The position numbers and the translations under genes are program-made. Source: Chloroflexota bacterium (GTDB lineage: Bacteria; Chloroflexota; Dehalococcoidia; Lucifugimonadales; JACPCL1). From it: a DNA stretch of 64,000 nt. Below, piece after piece: positions 37,848 through 46,999 of this stretch; positions within the stretch are counted from its first letter, which is position 1; each line of letters opens with the position of its first letter. The stretch lies in assembly GCA_016179765.1 (NCBI GenBank), contig JACPCL010000033.1, positions 1 through 64,000 of the forward strand, given 5' to 3'. Under the pieces are notes generated by a model. That model was not told the DNA's origin. It did no database searches and saw only the letters and a program-made list of their open reading frames with translations.

Positions 37848-39959
37848 ATGGCCAAGGCTCCGGTTCGCGTCGGCGTTCCGCACATGGGTCCCTACTCCTA
37901 CCTGGCCAAAAAGGTCGTGGGAGGGATGATGAAGGAGGCTGGTGCCGGACATGTCTCTATTGAGCCCGCACCGTTGACCACCAAGAAGACGGTGCTGCGG
38001 GGCTGGCAGCTTATGGACGAGAACATGTGCCTGCCTGCCAAGATTACCCTGGGCAACATCCTGGAGTCGGCGGACACCGGCGTGGACGCCATTCTGGAGT
38101 GGGACTCTTGCGGCGATTGCCGCCTGAAGACCTACCACATCCTCCACAAGCGCGTCGTGGAGCGCCTGGGCTACAAGACCAAGATCATCGCCATGCGCCC
38201 TGACGGGCTGAAGAAGGGCCTGGGTGAGCTGGGAGTGGACAAACGGCAGCTCAAAGTGGTGGTGCGTGGCACACTTCGGAAGCTGTGGGAGTTTGACCAC
38301 CGCATGATGCTGCGCCAGGCGAAGCCCAAGCCCGGCGCTCCCCGAGTGGGCATCTGTGGCGAGATCTACACGGTCCTTGAACCCGCAGCCAACCTTGACC
38401 TCTTCAAGCGCCTGGAAGAGCAAGGCGCATACGTCCATAACGCCTTACCCCTCTCCCAGTTCATCTTCAAGTTCCTGCTGAACGGCCAGAAGCGAGGGGA
38501 GTGGGCCTCCATCCTGGCCTACCTGGGCATGTGGCCCGAGGTGTGGCGGTGGGCCATCCGGGGACTGAAGCGGCCAGACGTGGACTACAAGCTGTGGAAG
38601 CAGGCCGAGGAGGAAACTGAGAAATACCTGCCGGAGCACTCCATTGGGGGCCATGGCAAAGAGAGCATCACCTGGGCCATCTACTACGCCCTGGCGGGCT
38701 TTGACGGGGTCATCCACATCCTGCCCTTCCCATGCATGCCCGAGGCGACGGTCTCGGCCCTGCTGGACGATGTCTCCAAGGACTATGGTATTCCCGTCAA
38801 CCACCTGGTCTTTGACCAGCAGTTTGGCGAGCAGAACCTCATCACTCGCGCCGAGGCCATGGTCAACATGCTGCGCTTTCGCAAGGAGGGCCTGGACTCC
38901 ATCCTCAAGGCGCGCTCCCCAGGCGTATGGCTGGGCGTGGACGTGGGCAGCACCTCCACCAAGGCGGCCCTGTTGGACGGCGATACCCTGGAGGTCATTG
39001 ACAGCGAGTACCAGTTCACCGCCCGCGCTCCTATGGAGGCGCTGAAGCGGGTGATGGCGGCCCTGCGCGCGCGCCATCCGGACCTGAAGGTGGAGGGCTT
39101 TGCCACCACCGGCTCAGGTCGCCGCCTGGCCCAGGCCCTGCTGAGCGCCCCCCTGGCGGTGGACGAGATCACCTGCCAGACCGTCGCCTCCCGCCTCATG
39201 GTCCCTGGGGCGCGCTCCATCCTAGAGATTGGCGGCCAGGACAGCAAGTTCATCAGCCTTGACGAGTCGGGCATCCCCACGTGGTTCAACATGAACTCCA
39301 TCTGCTCCGCCGGCACGGGGGCCTTCCTCTCCTCGGCAGCGCGCGAGTTCAAGATTCCCGTGGAGGAGTTCGGCAGCCGGTGCCGCTCCTGCTCCAGCTT
39401 CGTCACCATCACCGGACGGTGTGGCGTCTTCGCCGAGTCGGACATCGTCTCCAAGCAGCAGCTGGGCTACCCCGTAGACGCCATCATCAAGGGGATGTGT
39501 CGCGCCCTGGCCCAGAACTTCATCAACAACGTATGCCGGGCGCGGGAACCGCAATCGCCGGTGCTCTTCACCGGCGGCGTCGCCCTCAACGGCGGCGTCG
39601 CCGACGCCTTCGCCGAGATTGTCAAGAGCCAGGTGGTCGTCCACCCCCACGCCAAGGTCTCGGGCGCCATTGGGGCGGCCCTGGTGGCCATGGCACGTCG
39701 CGCGACGGGCGCTCTGGACGTTAACCTGGCGGAATCTGACCTGGCTACCAGCAGCCTCTCCTGCAAGGACTGCGCCAACGAATGCGAGGTCTCCCTCATC
39801 CACCGCAAGGGCAGCATCGTCGCGGCCATGGGCACCAAGTGCGGCAAGTGGGAGGTCCTCATCGGCCGGCCCAGCGCCGGCGCACCCACCACCTCCGAGG
39901 AGGCCCACGCCCACATGGACGTTACCCGAGACAGCCTCCTGGTGCAGCAGGAGGTGTGA
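37848..39959 (+). CDS. CoA-substrate-specific enzyme activase (BcrA/BadF/HgdC type) fused to N-terminal dehydratase-like domain
   Basis: N-term MDENMCLPAKITLGN..ILEWDSCGDCRLKTYH; C-term GVDVGSTSTKAALLD, CSAGTGAFLSSAAREF, FTGGVALNGG; AAGGAGG upstream of ATG. Confidence 0.88.
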   Translation: MAKAPVRVGVPHMGPYSYLAKKVVGGMMKEAGAGHVSIEPAPLTTKKTVLRGWQLMDENMCLPAKITLGNILESADTGVDAILEWDSCGDCRLKTYHILHKRVVERLGYKTKIIAMRPDGLKKGLGELGVDKRQLKVVVRGTLRKLWEFDHRMMLRQAKPKPGAPRVGICGEIYTVLEPAANLDLFKRLEEQGAYVHNALPLSQFIFKFLLNGQKRGEWASILAYLGMWPEVWRWAIRGLKRPDVDYKLWKQAEEETEKYLPEHSIGGHGKESITWAIYYALAGFDGVIHILPFPCMPEATVSALLDDVSKDYGIPVNHLVFDQQFGEQNLITRAEAMVNMLRFRKEGLDSILKARSPGVWLGVDVGSTSTKAALLDGDTLEVIDSEYQFTARAPMEALKRVMAALRARHPDLKVEGFATTGSGRRLAQALLSAPLAVDEITCQTVASRLMVPGARSILEIGGQDSKFISLDESGIPTWFNMNSICSAGTGAFLSSAAREFKIPVEEFGSRCRSCSSFVTITGRCGVFAESDIVSKQQLGYPVDAIIKGMCRALAQNFINNVCRAREPQSPVLFTGGVALNGGVADAFAEIVKSQVVVHPHAKVSGAIGAALVAMARRATGALDVNLAESDLATSSLSCKDCANECEVSLIHRKGSIVAAMGTKCGKWEVLIGRPSAGAPTTSEEAHAHMDVTRDSLLVQQEV

Positions 39960-40095
39960 GGGAGACGGTAGGGGCGACGCACCGCGTCGCCCCAGCGCCA
40001 CGGACTGGTTGCATCAGCCGCTGGGGCAAGGTCACAGGTGCCCTCGGGCCGCAAAACTACATCGCGGTCCGTAGCGCAGAGAAGGAGGCACGGAC

Positions 40096-40911
40096 ATGAC
40101 AACCCAAAGACAGAGGACGACCTATCCGCCCATTGCCGGAACGCCCGGCGATGTCTATGAGCAACACATCGTGCCGGCCATCTTCTCCCGGTGGGCGCCG
40201 GACCTCGTCGATGCGGCAGGGGTGCGTCAAGGGGCCCGAGTGTTGGACGTGGCCTGCGGAACGGGGGCGGTGACCAGAATCGTGGCGCAGCGCGTCGGCC
40301 CCTCAGGGAAAGTGGTGGGCTTGGACGTCAACGCGGGCGTGCTTGCCGTCGCCCGCACCGCCGCACCGGCGTCGAATATACAGTGGCTGGAGGGCAACGC
40401 CGCCAGCATAGCCCTGCCCGATGCCTCTTTCGACGCCGTGGTCTGCCAGCAGGGATTGCAATTCTTCCCAGACCGGCCCGCCGGCCTCGCGGAGATGCGC
40501 CGCGTGCTCAAACCCGGCGGGAGGCTGGCGCTCTCCTGCTGGCTCTCGGTGAAGCACCAACCCTGGATTGCCATAGAGCAGGCCCTGGCCAAACGAATCG
40601 GTGCAGAGCAGGCTGCCCTGCCTCCCTTTGGCCTGGGCGATGCCCCAAGCATCCGTAGCTTGCTGGCGAACGCCGGTTTCCGTGACATCCGCCTCCGCAC
40701 CGATGCAAAGCCCGCCCGGTTCCACTCTTCGGAGCACTTGATGCGCGCGACCGTCGCGGGCTCGGTGACCATGATGGGGCAACTGACGTCGCAGGGGCCA
40801 GGGGTGCTGGATGCCATCGTAGCCGAAGTGAGCGAAGCGCTCCGAGACTTTGAAGACGACGATGGCGTGGCCCTCCCCATCGTCAGCCACATCTTCACAG
40901 CCAGCGCGTGA
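40096..40911 (+). CDS. Class I SAM-dependent methyltransferase
   Basis: VLDVACGTGAVTRIVAQRVGPSGKVVGLDVN. Confidence 0.93.
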   Translation: MTTQRQRTTYPPIAGTPGDVYEQHIVPAIFSRWAPDLVDAAGVRQGARVLDVACGTGAVTRIVAQRVGPSGKVVGLDVNAGVLAVARTAAPASNIQWLEGNAASIALPDASFDAVVCQQGLQFFPDRPAGLAEMRRVLKPGGRLALSCWLSVKHQPWIAIEQALAKRIGAEQAALPPFGLGDAPSIRSLLANAGFRDIRLRTDAKPARFHSSEHLMRATVAGSVTMMGQLTSQGPGVLDAIVAEVSEALRDFEDDDGVALPIVSHIFTASA

Positions 40912-41094
40912 AAGGTGAGCCTCCCCATCGAATCGAATGCCCCTTCAATATCCTGTACGAGGTCAGGCCGTAGCCGAGTCTGTCCCCTCTCCCTTTAGGA
41001 GAGGAGATCCAGGGGTGAGGGCGGCCCTCGACGTAGGGGCGACGCGGCGGGTCGCCCCTACACCACGGGCCCAGCATAGCAATGGAGGTCTCCC

Positions 41095-42066
41095 ATGCGT
41101 ATCGCAGTCTACGGCGCAGGCGGCATGGCAGGTTCCATGGGCGCCCGGCTTTGGCAAGCTGGCCATGACCTGGCGATCATCGCCCGTGGAGAGCACTTGA
41201 AGGCCATTCAACAAGGCGGCTTGCGGATAGAGTTCCGCGAAGGAGGGGGGTTCACCGCCACGCCGCGCGTGGCAACCGACGACCCCTCAAAGGTTGGGTT
41301 AGTGGACCTGGTCATCCTGGGCGTGAAGGCCTGGCAGGTGCCGGAGGCGGCGCGGGCGCTGCTGCCTATGGTGGGGCCCGAGACGCGGGTCATGACCATC
41401 CAGAACGGCGTGGAGGCCCCCTACCAGGTGGCGGAGGTTGTGCCAGCAGAGCGCGTGATCACAGGGGCCATGATTGGTGGAGGGGAGGTAGTGCGACCGG
41501 GCTGCATCAGAGCACGCAATCTTCACATCCCGGATCCGAATCTTCCGGAGAGTCCACTAGGCCAGATCGCGCCTGAGCGGGCTGGGCGGACTGATAGCGT
41601 CGCCCGGGTTCAAGACGCGCTCCAGGATGCCGGCTGGCGCATAGTGCTGCCGGAGGACATACGGGTAGCTCTCTGGAACAAGTTTGCGCCGTACGCGGCT
41701 TTCGCCGGTGTGGCAGCAGTGTGCAGGGCGCCAAACGGAGTTTTGAGGCAGGTCCAGGAGAGCCGAGCACTCATGCGAAGGGCTGCCGAGGAGATTGTCG
41801 CTGTGGCTCACGCCCAAGGCATCGCAGTGGGCAAAGAGTCGCTGGAGCTGTTGGAACTGGTCGTCAACACGTGGGCGCTGACCTTCATTAACTCAGCGGC
41901 GCGAGACTTCCTCGCCGGGCGGCCATCGGAAGTCGTGGACTTCTCCGGTTCGGTCCTGCGCCTTGGCCGCGCGGCGGGAGTGCCCACGCCGGTCAACGAG
42001 TTCATCTACGCCGCGCTGCTGCCCCAGGAGCTGAAGGCCCTCGGGCAGATTGCGTGGCCGGAGTAG
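41095..42066 (+). CDS. 2-dehydropantoate 2-reductase family protein
   Basis: MRIAVYGAGGMAGSMGARLWQAGHDL; VMTIQNGVEAPYQV. Confidence 0.85.
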   Translation: MRIAVYGAGGMAGSMGARLWQAGHDLAIIARGEHLKAIQQGGLRIEFREGGGFTATPRVATDDPSKVGLVDLVILGVKAWQVPEAARALLPMVGPETRVMTIQNGVEAPYQVAEVVPAERVITGAMIGGGEVVRPGCIRARNLHIPDPNLPESPLGQIAPERAGRTDSVARVQDALQDAGWRIVLPEDIRVALWNKFAPYAAFAGVAAVCRAPNGVLRQVQESRALMRRAAEEIVAVAHAQGIAVGKESLELLELVVNTWALTFINSAARDFLAGRPSEVVDFSGSVLRLGRAAGVPTPVNEFIYAALLPQELKALGQIAWPE

Positions 42067-42083
42067 GCGATAGGAGGATGGCC

Positions 42084-43343
42084 ATGACAACCACAACCAC
42101 AGCAGCCCCCACTAGACGCGCCGCCTTCGGCTGGGCGATGTACGACTTCGCCAACAGCATCTGGCCCATGAACGTCACGACCCTCTACTTCGCGCTGTGG
42201 GTTACGGTAGACCACGGCGCCAAGGACATTGTGTACGGCCTGGCTCTTTCGGCTTCTATGCTGTGCGTGGCGGTGCTCTCCCCCGTGCTGGGGGCGGTGT
42301 CGGACCGGATGCAGCGGCGCATCCCATTTCTGGTCACCTTCACCCTCATCGCGGTGGCTGCGACTACCCTCATCGGCCGCGTCGGCGGTTTGCAGGGCGG
42401 CGTGCTGCTGTTTGTCGTAGCCAACCTGGCGTTCCAATCAGGGCTGATTTACTATGACGCCCTGCTGGGCTCCGTGAGCACTCAGGCCAACCGGGGTCGC
42501 ATCTCCGGCATGGGAGTGGCCCTGGGGTACGCAGGGACCATCGCCGGCATCTTCATGGTGAAGCCTTTTGTGGACTGGGGTGGCCGCCAGCAGGCGTTCC
42601 TGCCCACGGCGGTCTTGTTCTTGCTCTTTTCCATACCGTGCTTCATGCTCGTCAAGGAGGTGGCCCCGAAGCTGGCCTGGCGATGGTCACACGTGCGGGA
42701 CGGCTACCGGCAGGTTGGGGCTACCCTCCGGCAGGTGCGACAGTACCGGGACCTGTTCCGCTTTATTGTCGCCCGCTTCCTATATGTGGACGCCATCAGC
42801 ACAGTCACCTCCTTCATGGCGGTCTACACGGTGAAGGTGCTTGGCTTCACCGACTCCATGAACCAGGTCCTCTTCGTCGTTGGCGCCGCCTTTGCCGTCC
42901 TGGGCGCTTTCCTGGCAGGAAGAGTCGTGGACCGCATCGGGCCCAAGAAAACGTTGACCATCGTGCTTCTCCTGTGGGTCGTGGTGCTGGTGGGCGCCGC
43001 CAGCACCTTCTATAGGCCCGCCTTTTGGGCCATTGGGGCGCTGGTTGGCTTCAGCCTGGCCTCTCTGTGGACGACTGACCGGGTTTTCCTGCTGCGGCTT
43101 GCGCCACCGGACCGGCTGGGCGAGTTCTTCGGGCTGTTCGGCGTCATCGGGAAGCTCAGCGCGGTGCTGGGGCCGCTCTTGTGGGGCGGCACACTCCTGG
43201 CGCTGGAGGGCCTGGGCCAGGCGTCTTACCGCGTGGCGATCCTGGTACTGCTGTCACTCCTTCTTGCTGGGCTGTGGGTGCTGCGGGGTGTGAAGGAGCC
43301 GGCCGCCGCCACAAGCAAAGGCGCTGGCGCCTCCGGCCCATGA
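42084..43343 (+). CDS. MFS transporter (UMF1/Atg22-like)
   Basis: FGWAMYDFANSIW; TTDRVFLLRLAPPDRLGEFFGLFGVIGKLSAVLGPLLWG. Confidence 0.85.
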   Translation: MTTTTTAAPTRRAAFGWAMYDFANSIWPMNVTTLYFALWVTVDHGAKDIVYGLALSASMLCVAVLSPVLGAVSDRMQRRIPFLVTFTLIAVAATTLIGRVGGLQGGVLLFVVANLAFQSGLIYYDALLGSVSTQANRGRISGMGVALGYAGTIAGIFMVKPFVDWGGRQQAFLPTAVLFLLFSIPCFMLVKEVAPKLAWRWSHVRDGYRQVGATLRQVRQYRDLFRFIVARFLYVDAISTVTSFMAVYTVKVLGFTDSMNQVLFVVGAAFAVLGAFLAGRVVDRIGPKKTLTIVLLLWVVVLVGAASTFYRPAFWAIGALVGFSLASLWTTDRVFLLRLAPPDRLGEFFGLFGVIGKLSAVLGPLLWGGTLLALEGLGQASYRVAILVLLSLLLAGLWVLRGVKEPAAATSKGAGASGP

Positions 43344-43466
43344 AAAGCCCGCAGCGAGGTCTGACCACGGGAGCAGCCCTGGAATGAAGGGAGCCAGCCC
43401 GCGGGCAGATCGCGTGGCCGGAGTAGCAATGAATCGGGCCCTCTATTGAGGTCGTGCGGCCAGCGG

Positions 43467-43727
43467 CTACGTCTTGCGAGACGAAAGGCTTCTGACAAAG
43501 CGGTGCAGCACCCAGCGCATGAAGGTTCCGGGGGCCAGGCCTTCCTGTGCAGCAACACGTTTCAACGCCTCCAGGTCGCGCTTGGGGAGGCGCAGGCTTA
43601 CACTAACCATATCCCGCTCAGGAACTTCGGGGACCTCTTTCAGTCCGTCAAGGTCTGTGGTGTCTATTTGACCAAAGAAATCGGCCAGCCTTTCCATATC
43701 CTCTGTCTGTGGCAGATACCGCTGCAT
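43467..43727 (-). CDS. Antitoxin-like protein (BrnA/RHH-like)
   Basis: VSVSLRLPKRDLEALKRVAAQEGLAPGTFMRWVLHRFV; follows toxin-like ORF with GAGGAGG RBS. Confidence 0.65.
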   Translation of the reverse strand: MQRYLPQTEDMERLADFFGQIDTTDLDGLKEVPEVPERDMVSVSLRLPKRDLEALKRVAAQEGLAPGTFMRWVLHRFVRSLSSRKT

Positions 43728-43729
43728 GT

Positions 43730-44047
43730 TTACCTCCTCTCGTACCACTCTCGCTCTTTGTGTGTCATGTTTCTCGCCGTGATTGGAAGGCCTAGTCCTT
43801 TGCCGAGGTCCAGGAGAACCACCAAGAGATAGCGTCTCGCTAGGGTCCGCCCGTACACATAGTAGACAAATCGGGTTTGGTCTCGCTCGGAACGAGGCCC
43901 CCGAAACATCCTGCGCTTCTGGTCGTCAAAGACGGCCTCCTCTACCTCTGCACAGGTAAGGTCGTGCCTGGAAACGTGGGAAATCCGGTCCGCTCGCCAG
44001 AGTAGTCGCTGGAACACAGGCGCGCCTTTCGCGTGCAATTGTAGCAC
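43730..44047 (-). CDS. Toxin-like protein (BrnT/DUF4258-like)
   Basis: [22 protein letters not shown]...[35 protein letters not shown]. Confidence 0.6.
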   Translation of the reverse strand: MLQLHAKGAPVFQRLLWRADRISHVSRHDLTCAEVEEAVFDDQKRRMFRGPRSERDQTRFVYYVYGRTLARRYLLVVLLDLGKGLGLPITARNMTHKEREWYERR

Positions 44048-44168
44048 AATCGCCTACAAATACTTACACAACTCGGTTTCTCCCAACGTTTCTGTATGCA
44101 CGAACTCCAACGACATCAGCAGCAGATGGCTGTAGAAAAGACGAAGGTCAGCACTGCGCGCCTGACCT

Positions 44169-45740
44169 TCAGTGTCCCCAGCCGCCGCCGCCTGGCGTGC
44201 TGATGCGCAGCACGTCGCCCGGCTCGGCGTCCACCGTGGCCTTGGCGTTCAGGCGCACCTCCTCCACCCCCTGGCGCAGCAAGGTGTTCTCGCCCGACTG
44301 TCCAGGGCCGCCGCCTTGCAGGCCATAGGGCTGGAAGCGCCGCCGCTCGGAGATGACCGTCACGCGAGCCGGGGCCAGGAACTCCATCTCCCGCACCACG
44401 CCGTTGCCGCCTCGGTGCAGCCCTATCCCACCGGAGCCACGCCGTATGGCGTAGCGGCGCACCCGCAGGGGGAACTGGAACTCCAGGGCCTCCACCGGCG
44501 TGTTCAGGGTGTTGGTCATGTGGGTCTGGACGGCGTCCAGGCCGTTCCGGGTAGGTCGCGCGCCCATGCCGCCGGCGATGGTCTCGTAGTAGACGTAGGG
44601 TGTATGGCGCTCCGGGTGCTCGCCGCCCACCAGCAGGTTGTTCATGGTTCCCTGGCTGGCGGCGGGCACGCGGTCCGGCAGGGCCTTTGCCAGCGCCCCG
44701 AAGAGCACGTCTACAATGCGCTGGCTGGTCTCCACGTTGCCGCCCGAGACGGCGTGGCCCGGCGTGGCGTTCAGCAGGCAGCCCTCCGGAGCGACGAGCT
44801 TCAGGGGGCGAGAGCAGCCGTGGTTGGAGGGGATGGGGGTCTGGGCCAGACACAGGAAGACATACACCAGGGCAGACCGGGCCACGGCGATGGGGGTGTT
44901 GATGCACCCCCGGCGCTGGGGCGAGGTGCCGGTGAAGTCGGCGGTAGCCTCGTCGCCCTTGATGGTAACGGTCACGGCGATGGGCACAGGCTCCTCGGAG
45001 ATGCCATCGCCGTCCATGAGGTCCCGAAACGTGTAGGAGCCGTCGGGGATGGCGTCAATGGCGGCCCGCATCAGGCGCTCGGAGTAGTCCATGAGGGCGT
45101 CCATGTGCTCCTGTGCGACGGCCATGCCGTAGCGGGCGACAATCTCCTGGAAGCGGCGCTCGCCCGTGCGGATGGCGGCAATCTGGGCGGAGAGGTCGCC
45201 CCGGCGCTCCACGGGTGTGCGGGAGTTGCGACACAGCAGCTCCACCACCTCCTCGTTCAGTTGGCCGGCTTTGGCCAGCTTGATGGGCGGGATGATAAAC
45301 CCCTCCTGGTGCAGCTCCGTGGACAGCGGCAGTGAGCCTGGGGTCATGCCGCCGATGTCGGCGTGGTGCCCCCGGTCCGCCACAAAGCCGCCCAGGACCC
45401 GCTGGCCGCCCTCCTCCACGAACACCGGGGCCACCAGGGTGATGTCGGGCAGGTGCGTGCCGCCCAGGTACGGGTCGTTGAGGATGACGATGTCCCCCGG
45501 GGCAAAGTCGTAGCGGCCCAAGGCGGCCTCCACCGAGGCGGGCATGGAGCCGAGATGCACGGGGATGTGAGCGGCCTGGGCCGCCATGCGGCCCGTGGGG
45601 TCAAAGAGGGCGCAGGAGTAGTCCCGCCGCTCCTTGATATTGGGGGAGTAGGCGGTGCGGCCCAGGGTAACGCCCATCTCTTCGGCCACGGAGACGAAGA
45701 GGTTCTTGAACACCTCCAGGCTGATGGCGTCTACAGTCAT
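44169..45740 (-). CDS. Hydantoinase B/oxoprolinase family protein
   Basis: [66 protein letters not shown]. Confidence 0.94.
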   Translation of the reverse strand: MTVDAISLEVFKNLFVSVAEEMGVTLGRTAYSPNIKERRDYSCALFDPTGRMAAQAAHIPVHLGSMPASVEAALGRYDFAPGDIVILNDPYLGGTHLPDITLVAPVFVEEGGQRVLGGFVADRGHHADIGGMTPGSLPLSTELHQEGFIIPPIKLAKAGQLNEEVVELLCRNSRTPVERRGDLSAQIAAIRTGERRFQEIVARYGMAVAQEHMDALMDYSERLMRAAIDAIPDGSYTFRDLMDGDGISEEPVPIAVTVTIKGDEATADFTGTSPQRRGCINTPIAVARSALVYVFLCLAQTPIPSNHGCSRPLKLVAPEGCLLNATPGHAVSGGNVETSQRIVDVLFGALAKALPDRVPAASQGTMNNLLVGGEHPERHTPYVYYETIAGGMGARPTRNGLDAVQTHMTNTLNTPVEALEFQFPLRVRRYAIRRGSGGIGLHRGGNGVVREMEFLAPARVTVISERRRFQPYGLQGGGPGQSGENTLLRQGVEEVRLNAKATVDAEPGDVLRISTPGGGGWGH

Positions 45741-45744
45741 TCTT

Positions 45745-45784
45745 ACCTAACCCCCTCGCCCCCTTCCCGTAGCGGGAAGGGGGA
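45745..45784. repeat. R1 repeat immediately upstream of hydantoinase B start
   Basis: ACCTAACCCCCTCGCCCCCTTCCCGTAGCGGGAAGGGGG. Confidence 0.8.
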
Positions 45785-45794
45785 AAGAGTACAA

Positions 45795-45837
45795 GTAAGT
45801 ATCTGGGGAACGGCTTTGCCGTTCCCCAGATACTTAC
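45795..45837. terminator. 20-bp perfect stem hairpin, loop TTT
   Basis: GTAAGTATCTGGGGAACGGC-TTT-GCCGTTCCCCAGATACTTAC. Confidence 0.65.
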
Positions 45838-45895
45838 GACCAATATTCTCCCCTTGTATCTTGAGGAAGGGGAGGGGGATCAAAGAGGAAGAGGT

Positions 45896-46309
45896 CTATC
45901 CCTCCAAATAGTTGCGTTGCACATACGTCGTCGGGAAGATGGCGATGATGGTCGCCGGCCGGCGGCTGGTGTTCTTCAGGCCGTGAACCACATCAGAGGG
46001 GGCGATGATGCTGTCCCCCGCGGAGACGGTGGTCTCCTTACCATCCATGGTGGCTTGGAGCGTGCCGCTGAGGATGAGCATGCACTCCTCATGGCCCGGG
46101 TGGGTGTGCAGACGGACCTCGCCGCCGGGGTCCAGGGTGATCTCGGTGACGGTGAGGGCCTTTGCTCCCAGGTTGGCCCTGGCCAGGGGCCGCGAGCTAT
46201 TGCCCCTCAGGTCTTCCGATGGCACGCTGCCGCGCTTGATGATAGGCATCGGTAGAGGTCCTCCCTGGGTTGATTGAGAGCGGGTACAGCAGAGCGGAAG
46301 GGGGCACAT
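45896..46309 (-). CDS. Cupin domain protein
   Basis: LDPGGEVRLHTHPGHEECMLILSGTLQATMDGKETTVSAGDSIIAPSDVVHGLKN. Confidence 0.9.
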   Translation of the reverse strand: MCPLPLCCTRSQSTQGGPLPMPIIKRGSVPSEDLRGNSSRPLARANLGAKALTVTEITLDPGGEVRLHTHPGHEECMLILSGTLQATMDGKETTVSAGDSIIAPSDVVHGLKNTSRRPATIIAIFPTTYVQRNYLEG

Positions 46310-46318
46310 GACAACTGG

Positions 46319-46588
46319 TCACCCCGCCCCATACTCCTCGTGGGCGTCCCAGGCGGCCATGGCCGCCGCGGCGAACAGCAAGGCCACAAACTCTTTGCGC
46401 GCCTCGTCCAGGTCCTCATACCCCACCGACGATCGCCGGAAACGCTCCACCATCTCACCAAACTGGGGGTCCTCCAGGTGGAGCCAACCCTGGGCGGAGC
46501 GCACCATCTCCAGCCGGTTCCCGAGGCAATCCAGGAATGCCGCAAAGAACCGCTGGTCCAGCGTCCTGGGAAAAAGCCGCTTTTCCAT
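46319..46588 (-). CDS. Hypothetical protein
   Basis: Compact ORF in operon position. Confidence 0.5.
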   Translation of the reverse strand: MEKRLFPRTLDQRFFAAFLDCLGNRLEMVRSAQGWLHLEDPQFGEMVERFRRSSVGYEDLDEARKEFVALLFAAAAMAAWDAHEEYGAG

Positions 46589-46753
46589 ACGACATCAACT
46601 CTACCCTCCCCGTTTGCCCCCGTCAACGAATGCAGGAGGAAAAGTTGTGCCATTTCACCGTGATTGGTAGAATGCGTGGTGGTGGGCTATCCCCCTTGCC
46701 CTGTGGGATAGCCCCTTTCGGCGTTGTGGATTGTCAGGAGAGACCACACCCTT

Positions 46754-46923
46754 ATGGTCATGAACAAGATAGCTTGTCTTGTTGTCTGGGCAGGCTCCCC
46801 CTATCCTAACCTTCCCCCGCAAGGGGGGAAGGAACTTTCTTTCCTCCCCCTTGACGGGGGAGGACTAAGGTAAGGGTGAGCCTGCTGCCCTCCGCTCAGG
46901 TAACTTATTTCGTTAACGACCAT
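46754..46923. mobile_element. MITE family A copy 2
   Basis: CCCTTATGGTCATGAACAAGATA...TTATTTCGTTAACGACCATAAGGGG inverted termini; 170 bp. Confidence 0.8.
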
Positions 46924-46936
46924 AAGGGGGCGGCGT

Positions 46937-46969
46937 GATGCCCCAGCCTTTAGGCTGGGGTGAAGAGCC
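46937..46969. repeat. GATGCCCCAGCCTTTAGGCTGGGGTGAAGAGCC hairpin (IS200/IS605-end-like)
   Basis: Intact hairpin; a second copy at 7369-7570 is split by MITE copy 1. Confidence 0.6.
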
Positions 46970-46999
46970 ATTTTGAGATAGTCTCGTGGGGAGGACATC

